Shown: piece by piece, positions 13,407 through 19,645 of the stretch
Numbering within the stretch: position 1 is the first letter of the stretch
Layout of the letters: every line of letters starts with the position of its first letter
Virus record (IMG/VR): IMGVR_UViG_3300020195_000164
Span: 1 to 24,163 of that record
From: a virus
Direction: 5' to 3' (one strand)
Length of the DNA: 24,163 nt
Notes under the pieces: generated by a model
Database searches by the model: none
What the model was told of the DNA's origin: nothing
The model's input: only the letters and a program-made list of their open reading frames with translations
Translations under genes and position numbers: made by a program

Positions 13407-14035
13407 TATTTGTCAGTGTTGGCTTCGGAGAGAAGTATATTGAGCAACAGGATCGACTGAAGGAATCAATACTTGCCATCTACCCAAATGCAAACTTGCT
13501 TTTCTTCCGTGACCGCCTTCCAGCGAAGTCAAAACAATTTTTTGATTCGCTGTACGGATTTAAGGTCCATGCTATTCAGGAAGCGTTGGAGTTTGGATTT
13601 AAAAAAGTAATATGGTTTGATCCAGCAATGATTCTTGTTGACAAGATTGACAACCTATTGGATTATTGGATGGTCGCAGTGAAAGACGACAACAAACTGC
13701 ACAATTGTATTTCTGTGAAGGCGTGTAATTTTTTCAAGACCAGTTCATACGTTGTTGAGCAACTTGGATGGAACCTTGTAGGAGGTAGTTTATACTATTT
13801 CAATTTTCACGACATGAGAGTACGATCTATTTTTATATTATGGAAGGAGTCAGAGGAAGCTGGATGTTTTGGGAGTCAGGTGGAAGCGGCAAGTGAACAG
13901 CTTCAGGGACATCGTTATGATGAAGCGTGTCTTGCTTTGTCAATGTACGGTCACCACCTTCATCCAGTCAGCGCACCCGAAGTAAGATACTGCATAGAGA
14001 ATAATCCTATGTTTATAAAAAAGCACTTTAAATGA
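13394..14035 (+). CDS. Glycosyltransferase-like protein with altered DxD (213 aa)
   Basis: The order of elements parallels its upstream neighbour: an N-terminal VVFVSVGFGEKYIEQQDRLK, then KVIWFDPAMILVDKIDNLLD (71-90) where the strand ends in FDPAMIL rather than DxD. The C-terminal part has HRYDEACLALSMYGHHLHP, recalling the DE/DQ-x-acceptor region of GT8-type enzymes. The changed metal motif could mean an inactive or metal-independent transferase. It overlaps the preceding gene by 13 bases and is coupled to the next by ATGA at 14032. The family call is weaker than for its neighbours. Confidence 0.52.
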   Translation: MDDVVFVSVGFGEKYIEQQDRLKESILAIYPNANLLFFRDRLPAKSKQFFDSLYGFKVHAIQEALEFGFKKVIWFDPAMILVDKIDNLLDYWMVAVKDDNKLHNCISVKACNFFKTSSYVVEQLGWNLVGGSLYYFNFHDMRVRSIFILWKESEEAGCFGSQVEAASEQLQGHRYDEACLALSMYGHHLHPVSAPEVRYCIENNPMFIKKHFK

Positions 14036-14580
14036 TTTCAGTTATTGCAGAACATTCCGTTGATCTTGATTTGCTTCCTGATTTAGCTAAGATTCTCGAT
14101 TTAGGATGTCGTGGTTTTAGATTCGCTAATGAAATGGCAAATCACATTGTAGTTTCTGTTGACATTGATGATCTTGGGTCCGATCACCCGTATCTTCGGT
14201 GTGCAGTAAGCGATTTTGATGGGTTATGTGGGATAATTAATATTGATGATAAACAAGCTACAAAAATTAATAGACAGGGAACCGGAATTGATTGTTACAC
14301 CCTGAAATCAATTTCACAGAGGTTCAATGTGAAAATGTGGGATTTGATAAAGATGGATATAGAGGGAAGTGAGTATGAAATAATTATGAGTCTGAATGAA
14401 CCACCAGCAAAACAGTTAAGTATTGAGTTTCATCTGCATACCGGAGCATATAAGATTTTTGAAATGAACATGATGGAGAATAAACTGAAATCACTTGGCT
14501 ATGAGTTTGTGAAACATGATTACACAACTCAACACGGAGCCGGGTTTAATTATTGGGATTCTTTGTGTGTTTTGAAATAA
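14032..14580 (+). CDS. FkbM-family SAM methyltransferase (182 aa)
   Basis: The signature is good: ILDLGCRGFRFA (21-32) as the SAM loop, VSVDIDDLG as motif II, CYTLKSIS (88-95), and above all WDLIKMDIEGSEYEII (103-118), the hallmark of FkbM-type enzymes. IEFHLHTG follows. FkbM methyltransferases commonly O-methylate sugar hydroxyls in natural products, glycans and rhamnose-containing polymers, which fits this glycosyltransferase-rich operon. Length is near the domain size. There is an ATGA overlap upstream and an 8-bp gap downstream, the only gap inside the cassette. Confidence 0.82.
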   Translation: MISVIAEHSVDLDLLPDLAKILDLGCRGFRFANEMANHIVVSVDIDDLGSDHPYLRCAVSDFDGLCGIINIDDKQATKINRQGTGIDCYTLKSISQRFNVKMWDLIKMDIEGSEYEIIMSLNEPPAKQLSIEFHLHTGAYKIFEMNMMENKLKSLGYEFVKHDYTTQHGAGFNYWDSLCVLK

Positions 14581-14588
14581 ATGAAGGT

Positions 14589-15074
14589 ATGGCAATAATA
14601 GGAAACGGAAATATAGCTAGGGTTTTAAACGACAGAGAGGGGGCAATCTTTTTTGCGTCCGGTATTTCAAATAGTTCAATTGTTGGCTCTTCAAATGAAT
14701 GGGAAAGAGAGAGAGTATTATTGAAGTCACAACCACGTGACTTGTGCCTGTTCTATTTTAGTTCAATCGGTATTTATACTTGCAAAAAAGATTATTACCT
14801 GCATAAGATCAACATGGAGTGGTTGGTAATTGAACTTTTTCCTAACTACAACATCATTCGCTTGGGAAATATTTCATGGGACACAAACCCAAACACGTTC
14901 TTGAATTTTATCCGAAACAAAATTGCAAAAGGGGAACCTGTTGAAATCAGGAACGAGTATCGCTACATGATTGACAAGGAGGACCTACTTGCAATAACAG
15001 ACACACTTCCACTTGTCGGCCAAAGAAAAATAAACGTATTTTCAAGAATGGCAAAAGTAAAAGACTTGATATGA
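14589..15074 (+). CDS. Compact SDR/epimerase-like NAD(P)-binding protein (161 aa)
   Basis: The N-terminus AIIGNGNIARVL (2-13) is a Rossmann dinucleotide loop. FYFSSIGIY (55-63) and YYLHK (69-73) fit the catalytic Ser and YxxxK of extended SDR sugar epimerases and reductases, followed by NYNIIRLGNISWD, the usual strand after the active site. At 161 aa it is about half the length of typical extended SDRs, lacking much of the substrate domain and the N-terminal spacing, so it may be a minimal or degenerate enzyme. ATG 14589 gives the Rossmann loop at the right distance; a longer TTG start at 14553 overlaps the FkbM gene. It may supply or modify the nucleotide sugar used by its neighbours. Confidence 0.6.
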   Translation: MAIIGNGNIARVLNDREGAIFFASGISNSSIVGSSNEWERERVLLKSQPRDLCLFYFSSIGIYTCKKDYYLHKINMEWLVIELFPNYNIIRLGNISWDTNPNTFLNFIRNKIAKGEPVEIRNEYRYMIDKEDLLAITDTLPLVGQRKINVFSRMAKVKDLI

Positions 15075-15595
15075 CAAAAGAAGAATTCACAACCGGAATA
15101 GATGAGTGGAGTAATCACAGACTATTGTTGTATCCGGCACTGGAAGCAACAAAGCATCTGAAACTTCCTGTTTTAGAAATGGGCTGTGGTAATGGCAGCA
15201 CTCCATACCTAAAGCAGTATTGCAAAGACGAAGGATTGCAACTTTGCTCTTTCGACAACAACAAAGAGTGGGCTAAAAAGTTTGGGGCCAACTATTGTCC
15301 TGATTGGGACTTTATGGCTTGGTTTTATAAAATGCAATACTCAGTGGTACTTGTTGATGAAGCACCTGGAGAACATCGAAAAGTAGCATTAGAGTTATTT
15401 AAACAATTTCCAATCCATGCTCAAATAATTGTTGTTCACGATTCGGAACCAGTTGGATGGAACTCGTCTGATTATCAGGTTCGGCCAATTATTGAAAAGT
15501 TTAAGTACTACCAAGATTTGATTTCAAAGAATACCGGTGGAGCATGGGCAACAATATGTTCGATGACAATTGATGTAACTGATTTCAAGATATGA
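15071..15595 (+). CDS. SAM-dependent methyltransferase-like protein (174 aa)
   Basis: PVLEMGCGNGSTPYLKQY (33-50) is a clear class I motif I. FDNNKEWAKKFG (61-72) is the acidic motif II region, SVVLVDEAPGEHR (91-103) motif IV and AQIIVVHDSEP motif V. The NKEWA pentapeptide and the VDxxxxEER/VDEAPGEHR region align with the methyltransferase at 10024, suggesting both descend from one gene. No DNA-specific catalytic motif is seen. ATGA overlaps on both sides couple it to the SDR-like gene and to the next glycosyltransferase-like gene. Confidence 0.7.
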   Translation: MTKEEFTTGIDEWSNHRLLLYPALEATKHLKLPVLEMGCGNGSTPYLKQYCKDEGLQLCSFDNNKEWAKKFGANYCPDWDFMAWFYKMQYSVVLVDEAPGEHRKVALELFKQFPIHAQIIVVHDSEPVGWNSSDYQVRPIIEKFKYYQDLISKNTGGAWATICSMTIDVTDFKI

Positions 15596-16275
15596 GTTTG
15601 GTGAGCATCATTCATCCCTCACGGTCCAGACCAGACCAAGCATTTGAAACTGCCGAGCAGTGGATTTCAAAAGCCGGATGTGACGTAGAGTATATCCTGA
15701 GTCTTGACATTGACGATCCGAAAAAAACTAAATACCTAACGCATACTCATTCTGGATTAAAGCGATTCATAACAAGGTTCCATGACAACCGTTCAGCGAT
15801 TGACGCAATCAATGGTGGTGCTTGTGAGGCACACGGAAATATATTTATTGTGATTTCAGATGACTTTGAGTGTCCAGAAGATTGGGGAAAATACATTCTT
15901 GACTTCGTTGGCGAAAGACGAGACTGGATTATCAAAACACAAGACGGGATTCAGGATTGGGTTATTACACTTCCGATCATGGACCGGGATTACTACAATA
16001 GATTCCTTTACATCTACAACCCACAATACCTTCACGGATTTTGCGATACTGAAATGACGTGTGTAGCGGAACTAACCGGAAGAAAATTAGTTTGTGACAT
16101 TCCATTCAAGCACAATCACTACACGGTTGGTGGGATCAAGGACGAGGTGAGCGAACGTGCTGATGCACACTTTGAACAAGGAAGGCAAGTATTTTTGGAA
16201 AGGAAAAGTAGAAACTTCTATTTACCTGATACACCAGGAAAAATGACTGATAACATTTACACCAAAATGATATGA
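15592..16275 (+). CDS. GT-A glycosyltransferase-like protein (227 aa), paralog of 10521 gene
   Basis: LVSIIHPSRSRPDQAFETAE (3-22) is the family 2-like start, YILSLDIDDP (34-43) the end of the second strand, and SAIDAINGGACEAHGNIFIV (68-87) with ISDDFECPEDW (88-98) the region leading to the SDD metal site. These match the gene at 10521 in order and in key residues (RxRP, AIN, SDD, then W). Late CDIPFKHNHYTVGG provides acceptor-side histidines. No membrane helix. ATGA overlaps flank it on both sides. Sugar and acceptor unknown. Confidence 0.7.
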   Translation: MSLVSIIHPSRSRPDQAFETAEQWISKAGCDVEYILSLDIDDPKKTKYLTHTHSGLKRFITRFHDNRSAIDAINGGACEAHGNIFIVISDDFECPEDWGKYILDFVGERRDWIIKTQDGIQDWVITLPIMDRDYYNRFLYIYNPQYLHGFCDTEMTCVAELTGRKLVCDIPFKHNHYTVGGIKDEVSERADAHFEQGRQVFLERKSRNFYLPDTPGKMTDNIYTKMI

Positions 16276-17057
16276 TTGAAGTAAAAAAACTTACTGCTAT
16301 TTACAACATTTGGGATGGCGTTGAATTATTAAAAGGTTCCATTGACTGCATCAAAAATCATGTTGATCTGATAATCATTGTATATCAGAACACCTCAAAT
16401 TTTGGAGAACCGTTTGCCCCATTGAGCGATATTGACACTTCAGATGTTGAGGCATACCATTGTCCTGTCATCTATGAGAAATACACCCCGATAGCAATGG
16501 GTGGGACGTTCAACGAGCAGAACAAGCGCAACATAGGAATAACAATTGCAAGAAAGAATGGATGTTCACATTTCTTCCACATTGACGTTGATGAGTACTA
16601 TGAAGATTTTGGAAAGTCTTTTGAGGAATACATGGAACTTGGATCATCCGGTTCGGTCTGCCCAATTTATACTTACTTTAAAAAACCAACATGGAGGCTT
16701 GAAACATTAGACAATTACTACGTTCCATTCATTCATCACTTAAAGGATCACACGGCTTCTGGATATGGATTCAATTATAAATACTACGTGGACCCGACAA
16801 GGGTAATCAATGAAGCTGATGTATCAATACTTTCAACTCCGATGCACCATTATTCCTGGGTCAGAAATGATATAAAGCGAAAGGCAAGAAATTCGTCAGC
16901 CGGACAGCAAGGGAACAAACTAACTGGCCTATTGGACATCTACTCACATTTGGATTCTAATTCAGACCCGACAGGATTTATAATTCCAGATATGGGCAAC
17001 CAAAAACTCATTGTGGTTGAGGACTTTTTTGGTATCGGTGATGTTTTGTCCGTATAA
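16272..17057 (+). CDS. GT2-like glycosyltransferase (261 aa), last gene of the cassette
   Basis: LTAIYNIWDGVELLKGSIDC (7-26) fits the start of family 2-like transferases that retain a long first helix, and IIIVYQNTSNFGE (34-46) the second strand. FNEQNKRNIGITIARKNGCS precedes SHFFHIDVDEYYED (99-112), a strong DxD metal site. The rest is helical with many aromatic residues, including MHHYSWVRNDIKRKAR. The protein is soluble. ATGA links it to the previous gene; after it comes a 77-bp gap, the first substantial break since the methyltransferase promoter, so the cassette ends here. Confidence 0.72.
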   Translation: MIEVKKLTAIYNIWDGVELLKGSIDCIKNHVDLIIIVYQNTSNFGEPFAPLSDIDTSDVEAYHCPVIYEKYTPIAMGGTFNEQNKRNIGITIARKNGCSHFFHIDVDEYYEDFGKSFEEYMELGSSGSVCPIYTYFKKPTWRLETLDNYYVPFIHHLKDHTASGYGFNYKYYVDPTRVINEADVSILSTPMHHYSWVRNDIKRKARNSSAGQQGNKLTGLLDIYSHLDSNSDPTGFIIPDMGNQKLIVVEDFFGIGDVLSV

Positions 17058-17063
17058 TACGGA
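17049..17063. promoter_or_regulatory. Perfect 7-bp palindrome before the tail operon
   Basis: TCCGTAT-A-ATACGGA is a perfect inverted repeat spanning the stop codon of the last cassette gene (17055-17057). It is followed by TAAAAATA rather than a T-tract, so a protein-binding site is likelier than a terminator. Downstream, GATATTTG (17080-17087) is one mismatch from TAnnTTTG, but no TTTG lies at the right distance. It may mark separate control of the tail genes. Confidence 0.35.
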
Positions 17064-17134
17064 TAAAAATATGCTCATAGATATTTGCATGGCATTTTCG
17101 TTGTGTAATAACACGGAAATAACCGCAAAATCGA

Positions 17135-18649
17135 ATGGCTTCAGATGCAGTGGGCAGCGAGAGAGTATCCAGGGTCGTTGGGTATAAAATAACAAAGGGT
17201 AATTTCAGTAACACAACGCCCAACCTCCCTCATAGGATTGCGGTTATTGCAGAAGCCAACAATGCTAATCAAGCCTCACTCTCCCTCACCCCAAAAGAAA
17301 TTACGACACTCCAGCAAGCCGGACAATTTTACGGTTATGGCTCACCGATCTATACTATCCTTCGCATCCTTCGCCCGACAGGTGGTGATGGTGTTGGTGG
17401 AATTCCGGTAGTTGTTTATCCACAAGCCGAAGCTGGTGGAGCGTCAGCAAAAGTTATTCTCGTTTCTGCTTCTGGAGTTGCAACCGGAAATGGAACCCAC
17501 AAACTGAAGATTGCCGGACGTGATGGTGTTGACGGAACTTTTTACGATTTGAATATTGTGACAGGTGATTCGTCAGCTAGCATTGCGCTTAAAATTTCAA
17601 ATGCAATAAATGCAGTTCTTGGTTCACCGATGCAAGCATACAATTCAGGATATGATGCAATCCTAACAAGTAAATGGAAGGGGCTTACAGCAAACGATCT
17701 GAACGTAGTTGTTGATCGTGGGGACTTTACACTTGGTTTGACGTACACCGTTGTAAATCAAACAGCCGGAAGCGCAACACCAAGCGTTCAACCAGCACTT
17801 GATCTTTTTGGTGCAAGCTGGAATACTATTGTTGTAAATTCATACGGGGCTGTGTCAGCCGTTATGAGTACACTTGAAGCATTCAATGGTATTCCTGATC
17901 CATCAACTCCTTCTGGACGGTATGCTGCACTCATTATGAAGCCATTCATTGCCATCACTGGCTCCGTTGCAGACGATCCTTCTTCTGTAACTGATCCAAG
18001 ACTGAATAATGTTACTATTGCCATTGCGCCAGCACCAGGGTCAACCGGATTACCAATGGAAGCCGCAGCAAACGCTACTCTGTTATTTGCACGTCAGGCA
18101 CAGGACAATCCAAATCTTGATATTGCCGGATCATTCTATCCTGATATGCCGACACCGATAAGTATTGGGTCAATGGTTGTTTATACATTCCGTGATTCAA
18201 TCGTGAAGAAGGGATGTTCAACAGTTGATCTTGTTGCAGGGAGGTATCAAGTGCAGGATTTTGTCACAACCTATCATCCAATTGGAGAGATTGTTCCTCA
18301 GTTCCGTTATTGCAGGAACCTGAACATAGACTTCAATGTGCGTTTTGGGTATTATTTACTTGAGCAAATACACGTAGTTAACCATTCAATTTCCAAAGAC
18401 GGAGACACGGTATCTGCAAACAAGGTTGTCAAGCCGAAGCAGTGGGATGCGGTGTTGAGTGGTTATGCTGATGACTTGGCACTCAGGGCACTCATTGTTG
18501 ATTCAGCGTTTATGCAGGACAGCATTTTAGTGAATATAAGTACGACTAATCCTGACAGACTGGAAACTTTCTTCCGCTATAAGAGAAGTGGTTTCGCAAG
18601 AATTGCAAGCACGACAGCAGAGGCGGGATTTAATTTTGGAACCGTTTAA
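17135..18649 (+). CDS. Contractile tail sheath protein (Mu gpL-like)
   Basis: This forms the outer contractile cylinder around the tail tube. The 504-aa protein has the sheath layout: an N-terminal strand-rich segment with a PHRIAVIAEANNAN motif (32-45), GQFYGYGSPIYTILRILRPT (63-82), a variable Gly/Ser/Thr-rich middle with VTGDSSASIALKISNAI (about 141-157), and a C-terminal part with AGSFYPD, QDFVTTYHPIGEIVPQFRYC and DFNVRFGYYLLEQIHVV. This C-terminal region is the conserved sheath core that attaches to the tube. Size agrees with Mu gpL (about 495 aa). It is followed by the tube gene after 11 bp. The gene order sheath-tube-chaperone-tape measure confirms a myovirus-type tail. Confidence 0.88.
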   Translation: MASDAVGSERVSRVVGYKITKGNFSNTTPNLPHRIAVIAEANNANQASLSLTPKEITTLQQAGQFYGYGSPIYTILRILRPTGGDGVGGIPVVVYPQAEAGGASAKVILVSASGVATGNGTHKLKIAGRDGVDGTFYDLNIVTGDSSASIALKISNAINAVLGSPMQAYNSGYDAILTSKWKGLTANDLNVVVDRGDFTLGLTYTVVNQTAGSATPSVQPALDLFGASWNTIVVNSYGAVSAVMSTLEAFNGIPDPSTPSGRYAALIMKPFIAITGSVADDPSSVTDPRLNNVTIAIAPAPGSTGLPMEAAANATLLFARQAQDNPNLDIAGSFYPDMPTPISIGSMVVYTFRDSIVKKGCSTVDLVAGRYQVQDFVTTYHPIGEIVPQFRYCRNLNIDFNVRFGYYLLEQIHVVNHSISKDGDTVSANKVVKPKQWDAVLSGYADDLALRALIVDSAFMQDSILVNISTTNPDRLETFFRYKRSGFARIASTTAEAGFNFGTV

Positions 18650-18660
18650 ACTAAAAATTC

Positions 18661-19077
18661 ATGGGACGAGCAGTTGGTGGTGATATTATTGAGATAACCT
18701 ACAATCACGCTGGTCTTGGGAAAAGTGGGACCATCTTTCCAAAGGCAAATGAAGATTCAACATTTGATTTAGGTGGATTCCGGGGTGATGACGATGCCAA
18801 CATGGTAGATGGTGGTGGAGCGAACATTAAGAAACTCAATCGCAATCGTTGGTCATTTGAAGTGGTTGTAGCTTGGGATATGAATATCGCCAAAGAACTT
18901 GAAGTAATAGTAGAAATGGCTGGTGACACCCAGGATGCCACATGGACATTCACTCACATCAACGGTTCTGTTTATCAGGGATTAGGTTCTCCTGTTGGAG
19001 ATCAGCAAGGCAACGGCAACGCAGCGACTTTCCCTTTGAAGGTTTCAGGTGGAGGTAGCCTGAAGAAAATATCATGA
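18661..19077 (+). CDS. Tail tube protein (138 aa)
   Basis: A 138-aa beta-rich protein directly after the sheath, the standard place for the tube subunit (Mu gpM-like). The middle LNRNRWSFEVVVAWDM and VYQGLGSPVGDQQGNGNAAT, with FPLKVSGGGSLKKI at the end, match the tail-tube fold, where stacked beta strands close into a hexamer ring and a Gly-rich C-terminus follows. The start ATG 18661 is 11 bp after the sheath stop, and the stop overlaps the chaperone start (ATGA at 19074). Function rests on size, composition and order. Confidence 0.8.
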   Translation: MGRAVGGDIIEITYNHAGLGKSGTIFPKANEDSTFDLGGFRGDDDANMVDGGGANIKKLNRNRWSFEVVVAWDMNIAKELEVIVEMAGDTQDATWTFTHINGSVYQGLGSPVGDQQGNGNAATFPLKVSGGGSLKKIS

Positions 19078-19481
19078 AAGTTTCCAGAGAAGCATCTGAA
19101 GTAGAAGTAAACTCATGGCTTGACAGTAAGAAGGTCAGCGAAAAAAAGCGGACCGACTATCAGGACCAGATTGATATACTCATTGAAGCCATAAGTGATG
19201 GCTCTCTTGTTCTTGATTCAAAAACTTTTGTGTTTACGTATTCGCTAAAATTTCCAATTGAGGCAGAGAAAGAAGAATCAGGTATAATCGAGTTGAAGTT
19301 CAAACCCAGGGTGAAGATGGATGCGATAAGGCTTCAAATGGCAAGTGTGAAATCTGGTGACACAATGGGAATGACGTTTGCTTACGTTGCAGCCATCACG
19401 GCACAACCCAAAGCCCTTATTGGAAAATTGCTCACTGATGACTATGCTGTGGCCGGAGCGATAATGGTTTTTTTTCTCTGA
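19074..19481 (+). CDS. Tail assembly chaperone, zero-frame product (gpG-like)
   Basis: The 135-aa product lies between the tube and tape-measure genes, where tail assembly chaperones are found. It is charged and helical at the start, with a strand pair around KTFVFTYSLKFPIE and a helical end (MASVKSGDTMGMTFAYVAAI). The final codons GTT TTT TTT CTC TGA lie on a T8 run (19468-19475). A -1 slip bypasses the stop and gives a longer fusion of 190 aa ending at 19645. Producing both a short and an extended chaperone is a conserved trait of many long-tailed phages, and the two proteins recruit tape measure and tube subunits. An ATGA overlap links it to the tube gene. Confidence 0.85.
   Translation: MKVSREASEVEVNSWLDSKKVSEKKRTDYQDQIDILIEAISDGSLVLDSKTFVFTYSLKFPIEAEKEESGIIELKFKPRVKMDAIRLQMASVKSGDTMGMTFAYVAAITAQPKALIGKLLTDDYAVAGAIMVFFL
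19468..19475 (+). other. Programmed -1 ribosomal frameshift site (T8)
   Basis: The zero-frame codons are GTT TTT TTT CTC TGA, so T-TTT-TTT (19469-19475) is a canonical X-XXY-YYZ slippery heptamer one codon before the stop. After the slip, translation reads TCT CTG AGT GAA onward to 19645. Position in the tail chaperone gene matches the known phage mechanism. Confidence 0.85.
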
Positions 19482-19645
19482 GTGAAAGTGATATTGAAAA
19501 TGTAATCAAATCCGTTGTTCGTGAACACCACTGGCCACCTGATGTAATCGGTGGCCTTTTTATTGATGAGCAAGATGAGAATGGAATTTTATATTGGTAC
19601 AATGATGTTGCAGAAGTCAATGAAGAAATGAAATCTAAAAAATGA
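19469..19645 (+). CDS. Tail assembly chaperone, -1 frame extension (gpGT-like)
   Basis: Read in the -1 frame, the sequence after the slippery site gives SLSESDIENVIKSVVREHHW, then PPDVIGGLFIDEQDENGILY and a short acidic tail, stopping at 19643-19645. REHHWPPDVIGGL is the kind of sequence seen in downstream tail-chaperone frames, which interact with the tape measure. There is no independent start near its beginning, so it is made only as a fusion. Its TGA overlaps the tape measure ATG 19642, which couples the two. Confidence 0.8.
   Translation, partial: FFSLSESDIENVIKSVVREHHWPPDVIGGLFIDEQDENGILYWYNDVAEVNEEMKSKK

Noticed and set aside
9240-17057. Host-surface O-antigen seroconversion (Gtr) cluster
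   Set aside because: A Gtr cluster needs a flippase, a bactoprenol transferase with membrane helices and a large polytopic transferase. None of these 13 proteins has a membrane segment. Another surface role is not excluded.
17080-17087. Promoter box GATATTTG before the sheath gene
   Set aside because: It has one mismatch to TAnnTTTG, and the nearest TTTG lies about 31 bases upstream, too far for a normal -33 element.
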